In this document: positions 19,001-26,529 of the stretch, one piece after another
How positions within the stretch are numbered: position 1 is the first letter of the stretch
Layout of the letters: each line of letters starts with the position of its first letter
NCBI RefSeq assembly: GCF_014145675.1
Contig: NZ_JACGZW010000009.1
Coordinates: forward strand, 372,001-436,000
Source: Amycolatopsis dendrobii
GTDB lineage: Bacteria > Actinomycetota > Actinomycetes > Mycobacteriales > Pseudonocardiaceae
Direction of reading: 5' to 3'
Length of the DNA: 64,000 bases
The notes under the pieces: model-generated
Told to the model about the DNA's origin: nothing
What the model saw: the letters and a program-made list of their open reading frames with translations, nothing else
The model's database searches: none
Program-made: the position numbers and the translations under genes

Positions 19001-19143
19001 CCCTGAGCAGCCGCGGCCGGCTAGCCATGGGCGAGGCCCGTTTCGCGGCGGCGTACGAAAGCGGCTGGCGACTGTCCGCTCCGGAAGCGATAGCCCGGAC
19101 CGATCCGGCCCGCCTGCGCCGGAACGGTTCGTTTTCCGGATAG
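16033..19143 (+). CDS. AfsR/SARP-family transcriptional regulator with NB-ARC ATPase
   Basis: 1036 residues. The OmpR-type DNA-binding domain occupies residues 5-95, and a bacterial transcriptional activation (BTAD) domain 100-240. An NB-ARC module follows, with P-loop GPGGAGKTRIAL near 280 and Walker B LLVVDNCEHL near 356. The remainder is helical repeats of TPR type. ATG 16033 was chosen because the long upstream extension lies over the divergent monooxygenase gene. It may control that monooxygenase or the following genes, which is inferred from position only. Confidence 0.92.
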   Translation: MDGSARLRVTLLGAFQVTRGAEALAVPGARLRGLVARLALAGGRPVGQSALVDAIWASDLPSDPAHALQALVSRLRRSLGSPSEVTQVGGGYRLTIDPADVDALRFEQLATAGGAASLDEAVRLWGDRPGVEPAAVAAIDPAAATRLARLSIEAVTDLAEAELSQGRPDSAIARLTALLADQPVHERAAAVLMDALAAQGRQAEALAQYEQIRKALADDLGTDPGTALRERHLNLLRAEPVKATKPAALPAPLTSFVGRVDDLSRIDTLLDAGRLVTVLGPGGAGKTRIALEAARRREYRDGCWLIDLSSVAEPAKVAAAMLAAIGLRAAALFEASAKPVGDLDALADQLGSKETLLVVDNCEHLIDAVAHLLSALLPRCAGLRVLATSREPLAIDGEALVPLGPLPLPEPDATVEQARDTASVRLFRERAAAVRPGFTVDERNLDDVLRIVRGLDGMPLALELAAARLRTLSLADLAAGLSDRFRLLTTGSRTAFPRHRTLRAVIAWSWDLLSEDARTVAERISVLPGGVTPASAAAVCALPVEQARELLADLVDRSLLQLVPGRYRMLETIREYGLECLAEQGILPAVRSLSAEYFAELTAVNAPLLRGPRQLDALHLVTAEYDNVLAALRHLCDTSDAGLALALDLTWYWHMLGRHAESSYWLGQAARSAQPGVNHDIAAAALLLDADVPADEAVSRLLNYPELPAFGVLTAVELAARTGTDASPLIQRTADGPDRWLAGLARIARAELAENDGHLAEVGEDVAVALDCFTEAGDSWGLAMALPMRALLRQYDGDLAGALADLTEAKRLAREFGSLNHSDETFIDLRLIDLHVRLGETGQAAAMIEVTRDRTLRSTVPETVVLLDAREASFRLRTGDLTRARELIEEAEAGLSADLPFGGDHGQALVSGVRAELCLELGDGPGAETALNQAYAAAVDSKDLPIVATVAVTVAGLAELYNRFQDGAVILGAAARLRGAHDQTDLQVRTLSSRGRLAMGEARFAAAYESGWRLSAPEAIARTDPARLRRNGSFSG

Positions 19144-19304
19144 CCGAGCTGTTCGGTTACGCGGCTAGACCATCGCCAGCGAGCCCTGCACGGTGGAGAC
19201 AACCCCAATTCCTTCCGGACCGGAGGCCGGGAGGTTCAGCGGTGCCTGCGGGAAACGTTCCCTTCGCGGCGTTGGCCACACCTACGACAGGGAGAACCCC
19301 GCTG

Positions 19305-19691
19305 ATGTCTGAAACGACCGAACGGTCGCTGCGCCCCGGCGACCTGGCGATCCGATGCGGAGCTGTGGGCTCCCTCGTACTGGTGCGGCTGAGTGGCGCG
19401 CTGGACCTGGCCACCGCCGACGACCTCGCCGCCGTACTCGACAAGCAGCTCCGGACCGGCCGTGACATCGTCCTGGACTGCACCGGCCTCGACTTCATGG
19501 CCGTCGTCGGGATGTCGCTGATGCTCGATACCCACCGCGCCGCGGCCGCCCGTGAACTGAAGCTGATCGTGGTCACCGGCGGCAACCGAGCCGTGCTGCG
19601 CCCACTGCGCGTCACCAGGGTCGACGCCACGCTCCGCCTCGCCACCACCATCGACGACGCCTGCGGTTTGATCCCCGGCCCACGCGGGTAA
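19305..19691 (+). CDS. STAS-domain anti-sigma-factor antagonist-like protein
   Basis: 128 residues from ATG 19305, preceded by GGGAGA. VRLSGALDLATADDL and IVLDCTGLDFM are the STAS core. At the place where SpoIIAA-type proteins have the phosphorylatable DSSG, this protein has AVVG, so regulation by serine phosphorylation looks lost. It could be a constitutive antagonist or a degenerate binding protein. An AraC-type regulator follows in the same direction. No cognate kinase gene is nearby. Confidence 0.88.
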   Translation: MSETTERSLRPGDLAIRCGAVGSLVLVRLSGALDLATADDLAAVLDKQLRTGRDIVLDCTGLDFMAVVGMSLMLDTHRAAAARELKLIVVTGGNRAVLRPLRVTRVDATLRLATTIDDACGLIPGPRG

Positions 19692-19751
19692 CCGATGCGT
19701 GCCCTGTGCGGGGCCGCATTTGCCAGCGTGGGACGGAGGACAAACCGGCGG

Positions 19752-20702
19752 ATGTCCGTGGTTTTCGACAGCGACGACTTGGAGCGCACCGAAGAATTCC
19801 TCTCCAAGTCCTACGCCCCGATGCGCATCGGCAGCGGCGGCCGCGACGCGGGAGCCCACATCACCCGGGTCGCCTCGGATAGTGTCAGCGCCGACCAGCT
19901 CGACCTGCACTTCGAGATGAGCTACGACGTCAGTCCGCTGGGCCGGATCTGCCTCTGCGACATCGAAACCGGAACCATTGAAGACCACCAGGCCGCCGGA
20001 TGGCCCCACCCGGCCGACTTCGGCCCCGGAGACCTGTTCTCCTTCGCCCCGCCGGACCGCCCGTACTCCGGCCGGATCTGCCGGGCGCGCTACATCATCA
20101 CCATGCTCGACCCTGACGTGCTGGCCCGCGTCGCCGGTGTCGAAAAGCCCGTAGAACTGCTGGACCACAACCCACTGTCCGCGGCCGTCGCTCAGCACCT
20201 TCGTGGGGCCATCACTTACGTGCGGGATCAGGTCCTCGCCGCTCCCGACATCGCCGAGCATCCGCTGTTGGTCAGCACCGCTACTCAGCACCTCGCCGCT
20301 GCTGTGCTCGCGGCTTTTCCCACGACTGCGCTGGACGAACGTGCCGGGACCGATCTCGACGCGCATCCCCGAGCGCTGCGCCGCGCGGTGGCGTTCATCG
20401 AAGCCAATCCCGAGCGCGATCTCACGGCCACTGAACTGGCGCAGGCAGCTGGCGTCTCGGCGCGGGCGGTGCAGTTGGCGTTTCGACGGCACCTTGATAC
20501 GACGCCGATGGCCTATCTGCGGCGCGTGCGCCTTGACCATGCTCGGGCTGAGCTGAGGGCTGCCACGCTGGGGGAGACGACTGTTACGCAAGTCGCGGCG
20601 CGGTGGGGGTATACGCGGCCCAGTGCGTTTACTGCGCATTATCGGGCGGCGTATGGGGAGCTTCCTTCCCAGGCTCTCCAGGACACCGGTTTCTCGGCCT
20701 GA
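19752..20702 (+). CDS. AraC-family transcriptional regulator
   Basis: 316 residues from ATG 19752, preceded by GGAGGAC. The C-terminal 100 residues carry the two AraC HTH motifs (LTATELAQAAGVSARAVQLAF and VTQVAARWGYTRPSAFTAHYR, each in part). The N-terminal half is an AraC-binding-like sensor of unknown ligand. It follows the STAS gene with a 60-bp gap. Confidence 0.92.
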   Translation: MSVVFDSDDLERTEEFLSKSYAPMRIGSGGRDAGAHITRVASDSVSADQLDLHFEMSYDVSPLGRICLCDIETGTIEDHQAAGWPHPADFGPGDLFSFAPPDRPYSGRICRARYIITMLDPDVLARVAGVEKPVELLDHNPLSAAVAQHLRGAITYVRDQVLAAPDIAEHPLLVSTATQHLAAAVLAAFPTTALDERAGTDLDAHPRALRRAVAFIEANPERDLTATELAQAAGVSARAVQLAFRRHLDTTPMAYLRRVRLDHARAELRAATLGETTVTQVAARWGYTRPSAFTAHYRAAYGELPSQALQDTGFSA

Positions 20703-20874
20703 ACGAGTAGTGCGGAACCAAAAGCCCATGGGGCGCATACGGAAAACCCTGTTCCGGACCGGAAACCCGAATGCGGACCGCCAGCCGTATTGGCATTCCG
20801 GCAAATAGCACCGAGTCCGACCGGCGAACCTGCCGGAAACCGATAATGATCAAGCGGTAGCCTTGGGTCACTAG

Positions 20875-20894
20875 ATTGCGCCGATTGGCGCAAT
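20875..20894. promoter_or_regulatory. Perfect inverted repeat before the membrane-protein gene
   Basis: ATTGCGCC and GGCGCAAT are separated by GATT, 36 bp before the start codon at 20931. The size suits a dimeric repressor site or a small hairpin in the leader. No regulator can be assigned. Confidence 0.45.
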
Positions 20895-20930
20895 GAAAGA
20901 GTCCGAATGGTTCCAAGGGGAGTGGTGACC

Positions 20931-21665
20931 ATGGGCGATCCTGATTCTGGCCGGGCTGACGAGGCGGATCCCGGCGGCTCCGCCGCGAACACGGTCTCCG
21001 GCTCCGCGAGCGGGCACGTGGTGCAAGCACGAGACATCCGCTCCCTGCGGATCTCCACGCCGCCGTGCCCGCTGCGGAAGCGGAAGCCGCGTCGTGGACT
21101 GCTGGCCGCCGTGGCTGTGCTGATCGTCTTGTCGTCCGCTGGGGCGGGGCTGGCGATCAGCAGGGCGGGGTGGCTGCGGTCGGCGGACGAACAGCCGGCC
21201 GCGTCGCCGATCGCGCAGGCTGCCCCGCTGCCGCCGACGTCGTCCAGTTCACCCGCGCCGACGCCAAGCCCGCCGCCCCCGTCCTCGGCGGCACCGGTCT
21301 CGTCGGCCACGGCGCAGCCCACCTCGGCCCCGCCGACGACTGGCCCGGCGAGGGCCTCGCACATGATCGTGCCTCGGCCGCCTCGGGTCATCAACGGGCC
21401 TCGCTGTGCGGACGACGCGCTGTGTTTCTACCGGGGGCTGGAAACGGTCAGCGCGCGGTACGACTTTCCGCAGACCGGGGACCCGGTCACCTGCGTCACA
21501 GTCGTCCCGGGCGATCCCGGTTTCCAGACGCTGGTCAACGGTTCCCCATACGGCTACTTCCTGTATCCGCAGCGCGGCTGCCAGGGTTCGCCGACTCGGG
21601 TTCGACCCGGACCGAACATGCATGTGCACCTGGAGACGACCGTTTTCTCTTACTCAACGTGGTGA
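20931..21665 (+). CDS. Single-pass membrane-anchored protein with extracellular Cys-containing domain
   Basis: 244 residues from ATG 20931. Residues 20-45 contain NTVSGSASGHVVQARDI, a motif common near the N-terminus of actinomycete effector-type proteins. A transmembrane helix (about 58-82, LLAAVAVLIVLSSAGAGLAI) is preceded by RKRKPRRG, giving a cytoplasmic N-terminus. A Pro/Ser/Thr linker spans about 90-150. The last 85 residues hold four cysteines and resemble peptidase-inhibitor I36 or beta/gamma-crystallin-like domains. Function unknown; the last assignment is tentative. Confidence 0.75.
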   Translation: MGDPDSGRADEADPGGSAANTVSGSASGHVVQARDIRSLRISTPPCPLRKRKPRRGLLAAVAVLIVLSSAGAGLAISRAGWLRSADEQPAASPIAQAAPLPPTSSSSPAPTPSPPPPSSAAPVSSATAQPTSAPPTTGPARASHMIVPRPPRVINGPRCADDALCFYRGLETVSARYDFPQTGDPVTCVTVVPGDPGFQTLVNGSPYGYFLYPQRGCQGSPTRVRPGPNMHVHLETTVFSYSTW

Positions 21666-21763
21666 GCGGGACACCGCACCCCGTATCGTGGGCTGTGGTG
21701 CGCGGGGAAGCCTGGCCGCCGTCCGTCCACAAAGGAATCTTCTAGCCTGCCTGAGGCCGCCTG

Positions 21764-22627
21764 ATGAGCACTGGAGCCGACCGGACCGCGTTCGGGCCGA
21801 TGGTCATCGTCGCCGCCGACCAGCATGAAGCCCGGCCCTTGATCGAGGATCCGTTGGCGCGTCGGCTCCTGCCCGCCGGCGGGCGATTCGCCGTCGCGCT
21901 GACGAGATACCGGCCGATCCGGCGAGCGATGATCGCCGCGACCGAGAAGAAGATCCCCGGCCTGTGGGCAAGCATGCTGTGCCGCAAACGCTATGTCGAC
22001 GATGTCCTCCGCGCAGCCCTCGACGACGGCGGGATCGAGGCAGTGGTCATCCTCGGCGCGGGCTTCGACACGCGCGCCTGCCGTCTGCACGCCCTCGCGA
22101 AGATCCCGGTCTACGAGGTCGATCTGCCCGTCAACATCGACCGCAAACGGGCCGCCCTCACCAAGGCGCTCGGCCGCGTCCCCGCCAATGTGACCCTGGT
22201 GCCGGTCGACTTCGAAACCCAGAGCCTCGCGGACACCCTTGCGCGGCACGGCTACCCCGCCCGGCGGACTTTCTTCATCTGGGAGGCGGTCACCCAGTAC
22301 CTCACCGAGGGCGGCGTCCGCCGCACATTCGACTTCCTCGCCACCGCAGCCGCGGGCAGCCATCTGGTGTTCACCTATGTCCGCAAAGACTTCCTCGACG
22401 GCACCGCGCTTTACGGTGCCGAGGCCGCCTACGGCGAGTTCGTGGAGAAACGGCAACTCTGGCGCTTCGGCATGGCCCCTGACCGCGTCGGCGCCTTCCT
22501 CGCCGAGTACGGCTGGCACGAGCGAGAACAAGCCGGGCCAGAGGAATTCGCCACCCGGTATCTCCGCCCTGCCGGACGGGATCTGCCCGTCTCGGAGATC
22601 GAACGCTCCGTCTCCGCGACGCGCTGA
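21764..22627 (+). CDS. LCMT-type SAM-dependent methyltransferase (TIGR00027-like)
   Basis: 287 residues. VVILGAGFDTRACRL near residue 90 and YEVDLPVNIDRKR near 115 are the SAM-binding signatures of the leucine carboxyl methyltransferase superfamily that is expanded in mycobacteria and relatives. FIWEAVTQYLTEGGVRRTF is also diagnostic. An O-methyltransferase acting on a carboxylate or polyketide is likely, but the substrate is unknown. It ends 15 bp before the convergent DUF1330 gene. Confidence 0.9.
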   Translation: MSTGADRTAFGPMVIVAADQHEARPLIEDPLARRLLPAGGRFAVALTRYRPIRRAMIAATEKKIPGLWASMLCRKRYVDDVLRAALDDGGIEAVVILGAGFDTRACRLHALAKIPVYEVDLPVNIDRKRAALTKALGRVPANVTLVPVDFETQSLADTLARHGYPARRTFFIWEAVTQYLTEGGVRRTFDFLATAAAGSHLVFTYVRKDFLDGTALYGAEAAYGEFVEKRQLWRFGMAPDRVGAFLAEYGWHEREQAGPEEFATRYLRPAGRDLPVSEIERSVSATR

Positions 22628-22642
22628 CCCGGGGTTCCCGCG

Positions 22643-22948
22643 TTATCCGGCGACGGAATCCCCGCCGTCGAGGAGCACTAGTTCGCAGTCGCCGCACGCG
22701 GCGCGGCGGAACTCGGCCGCGCGCTGGTACTCCGCTGAGTTGTACATCGCCAGTGCCGCCTCCATCGAGGGGAAGCGGTGCAGGAAATGCTGCTGGAACT
22801 GTCGCTCGCCCTCGAGTTGCTCCACTCGTACTCCCCGGGACAGCGGCTCGAAGCCGTAGCGGTCGCGCAGCCGGGCGACGATCGCGGAGTACTCGGTCAT
22901 GGGTTCGGGATCGCGGACGGTGGCACGGGCCACCCAGTAGGCCGACAT
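22643..22948 (-). CDS. DUF1330-family small protein
   Basis: 101 residues from ATG 22948. The ferredoxin-like pattern (SAYWVARATVRDPEPMTEY, then RFPSMEAALAMYNSAEYQ) marks DUF1330, whose members resemble dimeric alpha+beta-barrel proteins. The divergent promoter region contains the FadR-like palindrome at 22999, so it probably belongs to the GntR regulon. Two cysteines near the C-terminus (ACGDCE) are unusual for the family. Confidence 0.9.
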   Translation of the reverse strand: MSAYWVARATVRDPEPMTEYSAIVARLRDRYGFEPLSRGVRVEQLEGERQFQQHFLHRFPSMEAALAMYNSAEYQRAAEFRRAACGDCELVLLDGGDSVAG

Positions 22949-22998
22949 GGGTCGAGCTCCCTTCGAAGAGTCGTTGACACGGTAGCCGTGAGATGGAT

Positions 22999-23015
22999 AC
23001 TTGGTCAAACCAAGT
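22999..23015. promoter_or_regulatory. FadR-like operator, site A
   Basis: ACTTGGT-CAA-ACCAAGT is a perfect palindrome between the DUF1330 gene and the AHSA1/MFS genes, 24 bp before the AHSA1 start codon. It matches sites at 26479 and 29155 almost base for base and fits the TGGTnnnACCA core of FadR-type GntR regulators. The GntR gene at 29213 is the likely binder. Confidence 0.7.
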
Positions 23016-23038
23016 GACCAGCTGACAAAGGAGCCAGC

Positions 23039-23494
23039 ATGGGTGACGCTGTGATCAGCAAGCGCGGGGAGACGACGATCGTCGTCACCAGGGAGGTCGG
23101 CGCGCCGCGGGCCGCGGTGTGGGCCGCCCACCATGAACCGGAGCAGGTGAGCCGGTGGTGGGGCGTCGAGGGGCACGACAACCACATCACCGAGATCGAT
23201 CTGCGGCCCGGCGGGCGGTGGCGGTTCGGGCAACGGGGGCCGGACGGCACGGAGGTCGTGTTCGGCGGCGAGTACCGCGAGATCGAGCCGCCGCGGAAGT
23301 TCAGCTACACCAAAGGCTGGCCTGGTGGGGACAGCCTGATCACGATCCTGTTCGACGAGAGCGGGGCGGGCACCGCCGTCACGCTGCTGTGCGAGTTCGC
23401 CTCGCGCGAGCTGCGCGACCGCGTCGCCGAAGAGGGCATGGGCCGGTTGAAGGCCTCCTACGACCGCATGGACGCACTTCTCGCCGCGAACTAA
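23039..23494 (+). CDS. AHSA1/SRPBCC-domain protein
   Basis: 151 residues. The ligand-cavity START-like fold is indicated by VTREVGAPRAAVWAAHHEPEQVSRWWG at the N-terminus (read in parts) and GGRWRFGQRGPDG in the middle. Such proteins bind hydrophobic ligands or act as small-molecule handling enzymes. ATG follows AAAGGAG and the gene is 10 bp upstream of the MFS transporter, so the two form an operon under site A. Confidence 0.88.
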   Translation: MGDAVISKRGETTIVVTREVGAPRAAVWAAHHEPEQVSRWWGVEGHDNHITEIDLRPGGRWRFGQRGPDGTEVVFGGEYREIEPPRKFSYTKGWPGGDSLITILFDESGAGTAVTLLCEFASRELRDRVAEEGMGRLKASYDRMDALLAAN

Positions 23495-23504
23495 GGAGCT
23501 TGCC

Positions 23505-24839
23505 ATGCGCCCCTCCACCACCGGCAGAACCGACGGCGCGGCACTGGTCGCCCGCCTCGAAGGACTGCCGTTCACCAAGCTGCACAAGCGAATCGTGGCC
23601 ATCGTGGCCACCGCTTACCTCGTCGACGCCGCCGACGTGGCGATCCTGACCTTCGTGCTCGCGCCGATCAGCGCCGAGTTCCACCTGAGCGCACTGCAGA
23701 CCGGAAGCGTGGCCAGCCTGGCATTCGTCGGCATGGCCATCGGTTCGGCAGGCGCGGGCTGGCTGTCCGACCGCTTCGGGCGACGGCCGATCTTCACCAT
23801 GAGCATGCTGTTGTGGGGGTTCGCGAGCCTGCTCACCGCGTTCGCCTTCAACTACGAATCCCTGCTGGCGTGCCGGTTCCTGACCGGGATCGGGATGGGA
23901 GCCGAACTGCCCTGCGCGGTCGCGCTGATCTCGGAGTACCTGCCGGCCCGCCGGCGCGGCGCGTACCTCGGCTCGGCACAGATCCTCGTGGTGCTCTCCT
24001 TCCTGATCGCTGGCGGCGCGACACTGGTGCTCGACTGGCGGTTGGCCTTCGTGCTGATGTTCGTGCTGTCGATGTTCGCCTTCGTCGTGCGCCGCGGCGT
24101 ACCGGAGTCGGTTCGCTGGCAAGTCGCGCGCGGCCGGATCGACCATGCACGCGCGACCTTGGCCCGGTTCGAAGCCCTCGCTCCGGCGGGGACACCGCCG
24201 GCGACGGTCGAGCTCAAAACTCCCACTGCCCACGGGCCGCTGCGCGACCTGTTCACCGGCGCGCAGCGCAGACGCACGGCGACCGCGTGGGCGATGTGGT
24301 TCTTCCAGTTGCTGGCGCAGTACGGCATCAACATCTGGATCGCCAAGCTCCTCGTCGATCACGGCGCGAGCGTCGCGAAGTCCATCGGCACCACGATGTT
24401 CATGCTGGCGTGGGGCATTCCCGGCACGTTGATCGCCTGTTACCTGCTCGAACGCCTCGGCAGACGGCCGGTCTACGCGGGAGCCGCCGTGCTGACCTCG
24501 GCGGCCGCGCTCTGGTACGGCCTGGCCTCGAGCTCGACGTGGGCGCTCGTCGCCGGCTGCGTGATGAACGTCTTCCTCGCCGCCATGACCGCCGGGGTCA
24601 ACGCCTACACGCCTGAACTGTTCTCGACCGGCGCTCGCGCCACCGGTGCCGGCACGGCGTCCGCGGCCGGGCGAATCGGCTCGGTGATCGGCCCGCTCGT
24701 CGTGCCCGCGGTGCTGGTCGCATGGGGCTTCACCGGCACTTTTCTGGTGCTGGCGCTATGTTTCCTCGTCGCGGCCGCTGTCGTGCTCCTGTTCGGCCGG
24801 GAGACCCGCGGCGAAGTGCTCGAGAATCTCACCGAATGA
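23505..24839 (+). CDS. MFS transporter, aromatic acid:H+ symporter (AAHS) type
   Basis: 444 residues with twelve predicted membrane segments. The signature GWLSDRFGRRPIF between helices 2 and 3, and DAADVAILTF in helix 1, match the AAHS/niacin-transporter group, where the Asp in helix 1 is substrate-linked. It probably imports an aromatic or short-chain carboxylate that the neighbouring ligase, hydratase and hydrolase process. The substrate is inferred. Confidence 0.9.
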   Translation: MRPSTTGRTDGAALVARLEGLPFTKLHKRIVAIVATAYLVDAADVAILTFVLAPISAEFHLSALQTGSVASLAFVGMAIGSAGAGWLSDRFGRRPIFTMSMLLWGFASLLTAFAFNYESLLACRFLTGIGMGAELPCAVALISEYLPARRRGAYLGSAQILVVLSFLIAGGATLVLDWRLAFVLMFVLSMFAFVVRRGVPESVRWQVARGRIDHARATLARFEALAPAGTPPATVELKTPTAHGPLRDLFTGAQRRRTATAWAMWFFQLLAQYGINIWIAKLLVDHGASVAKSIGTTMFMLAWGIPGTLIACYLLERLGRRPVYAGAAVLTSAAALWYGLASSSTWALVAGCVMNVFLAAMTAGVNAYTPELFSTGARATGAGTASAAGRIGSVIGPLVVPAVLVAWGFTGTFLVLALCFLVAAAVVLLFGRETRGEVLENLTE

Positions 24840-24843
24840 ATCC

Positions 24844-24875
24844 GTGCGGGCGGCGGGAAATCCCGCCGCCCGCAC
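24844..24875. terminator. Bidirectional hairpin terminator
   Basis: Fifteen-base perfect arms (first arm 24844-24858, second 24861-24875) with an AA loop lie between convergent genes. It is very G+C-rich and has no T-tract. Confidence 0.75.
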
Positions 24876-24880
24876 CGGTG

Positions 24881-26431
24881 TCAGTGCACCTGCCGGGCCG
24901 TGCCGTCCCAGTAGCTCTCGCGCAGCTTCTTCTTGTCGACCTTTCCGATGGCGGTCATCGGCAGCTCGGCGACGACCTCCACCGACTTCGGCGCCTGGTG
25001 CTTCCCCTTGCGCTGGCGCACCTTCTCCGTGATCGCCGGACCGTCCACAGTGGATCCCGGACGGGGAACGACCACCGCGGTGACCGCCTCGCCCCACCGC
25101 TCGTGCGGCACCCCGATCACCGCGACGGCGGCGACAGCCGGATCCTCGGCGATCACGTCCTCGATCTCGCGCGAGTACACGTTGAACCCGCCCGAGATGA
25201 TCATGTCCTTCTTGCGCTCCACGATACGGAAGAACCCGCGGTCGTCCTGGACGGCCAGATCGCCGGTGTGCAGCCAGTCGTTGCGCAACGCGGCTTCGGT
25301 CTCCTGGGGCCGGTTGTGGTAGCCGCTCATGATCCCCCGCCCGCGCACGCAGATTTCGCCGATCTCGCCGCGCGCCACCGCCCGGTCCTCGTCATCGAGC
25401 AGCACCACGCGCTGGCCCAGCACCGCTCGCCCGCACGAGTCGAGCAGTTCGGGAACATGCTCGTCCTTGCGCAGCACCGTCGCCCACGAGACGCATTCGG
25501 TCTGCCCGTAGGCCTGCAGCAGCACCGGCCCGAGCACGTCGTGCGCCTCGGCGATCCGCGACGGCGACATCGGGGAAGCGCCGTACATCAAGGTTTCGAG
25601 CGAACTGACGTCGAACTTCGCCGCATGGCCGGAATCGAGCAGCTTGTACAGCATGGTCGGCACGCAGAAACTCCAGTTGACCCGCTCGTCCTGCACCGTC
25701 CGCAGCCAGTGCTCGGGGTCGAAACCGCGATGCACGATCACGGTCCCGCCGCGCAGCAGCGTCGGCAGGATCGGCAGCACCCCGGCGTGCGACAACGGCG
25801 CCACCGTGAGATAGCGCGGCACGCTCGGAAGATCGAGCGACGCGATGACCGTGGACACCGTGTGCACGAGTGCCCGGTCGGGGAGCTTCACGCCTTTCGG
25901 CCGCCCCGTCGTCCCGCCTGTGTAAGCGATCCAGGGCACGTCCTCCGGACCGGCGGCGCGACGCGTCAGGGTGGTGCCTGGCGCGGTTTCGAGCAATGTG
26001 AGGAGGTTTTCGGCGAGCTCCGATTCGCCGAGCACCAGGGTGTGCTTGATGCGCGAAGACCGCTCGACGATCGCGGCGCCCGCCTCGGCGTGCTCGGGGT
26101 CGACGACGAGAAGGTCGACGCCGGCGTCCTCGCACACGTAGGCGTGGTCCTCGGCCGAGCCGAGCGGGTGCAGGCCGCTGTAGTGCAGCCCGAGCAGGGT
26201 CGCGGCCGCCTGGACCAGCCAGACTTCGGGAGTGTTGCCGCTGAGCACGGCTATTCCGTCCCCGGCGGTCAGCCCGCGTTCGGCGAAGACCCGCAGGATC
26301 CGGCCGACCCCGTCGGCCGCCGCGGCGTAGCTCACGCGCCGGTCGCCCGCCACGAACGCGGTCCGGTCCGGATACCGCGTCAATGCCTCGACCAGCAGGT
26401 CGCTGTAGTTCACGTCAGTCAGGGGAGTCAT
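24881..26431 (-). CDS. Acyl-CoA synthetase (AMP-forming)
   Basis: 516 residues from ATG 26431, preceded by AAGGCGG. The P-loop IAYTGGTTGRPKGVKL, the adenylation motif YGQTE and the hinge ERKKDMIISGGFNVYSREIE are all present. The C-terminal catalytic lysine motif reads PMTAIGKVDKK. It activates a carboxylic acid to its CoA thioester. The divergent promoter holds the palindrome at 26479, which ties it to the GntR regulon and the enoyl-CoA hydratase on the other side. Confidence 0.93.
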   Translation of the reverse strand: MTPLTDVNYSDLLVEALTRYPDRTAFVAGDRRVSYAAAADGVGRILRVFAERGLTAGDGIAVLSGNTPEVWLVQAAATLLGLHYSGLHPLGSAEDHAYVCEDAGVDLLVVDPEHAEAGAAIVERSSRIKHTLVLGESELAENLLTLLETAPGTTLTRRAAGPEDVPWIAYTGGTTGRPKGVKLPDRALVHTVSTVIASLDLPSVPRYLTVAPLSHAGVLPILPTLLRGGTVIVHRGFDPEHWLRTVQDERVNWSFCVPTMLYKLLDSGHAAKFDVSSLETLMYGASPMSPSRIAEAHDVLGPVLLQAYGQTECVSWATVLRKDEHVPELLDSCGRAVLGQRVVLLDDEDRAVARGEIGEICVRGRGIMSGYHNRPQETEAALRNDWLHTGDLAVQDDRGFFRIVERKKDMIISGGFNVYSREIEDVIAEDPAVAAVAVIGVPHERWGEAVTAVVVPRPGSTVDGPAITEKVRQRKGKHQAPKSVEVVAELPMTAIGKVDKKKLRESYWDGTARQVH

Positions 26432-26478
26432 CGGACCGCCTTTTCTTCGCCGTTCCATGATGCAACCATCCTATGGTA

Positions 26479-26495
26479 ACTTGGTCAGACCAACT
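26479..26495. promoter_or_regulatory. FadR-like operator, site B
   Basis: TTGGT-CAG-ACCAA, within ACTTGGTCAGACCAACT, lies between the divergent acyl-CoA synthetase and PBP1 genes. It differs from site A at a few outer positions only. Confidence 0.7.
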
Positions 26496-26529
26496 GATGA
26501 AGTATTCGATGACGTGAGGGAGATCGCGG

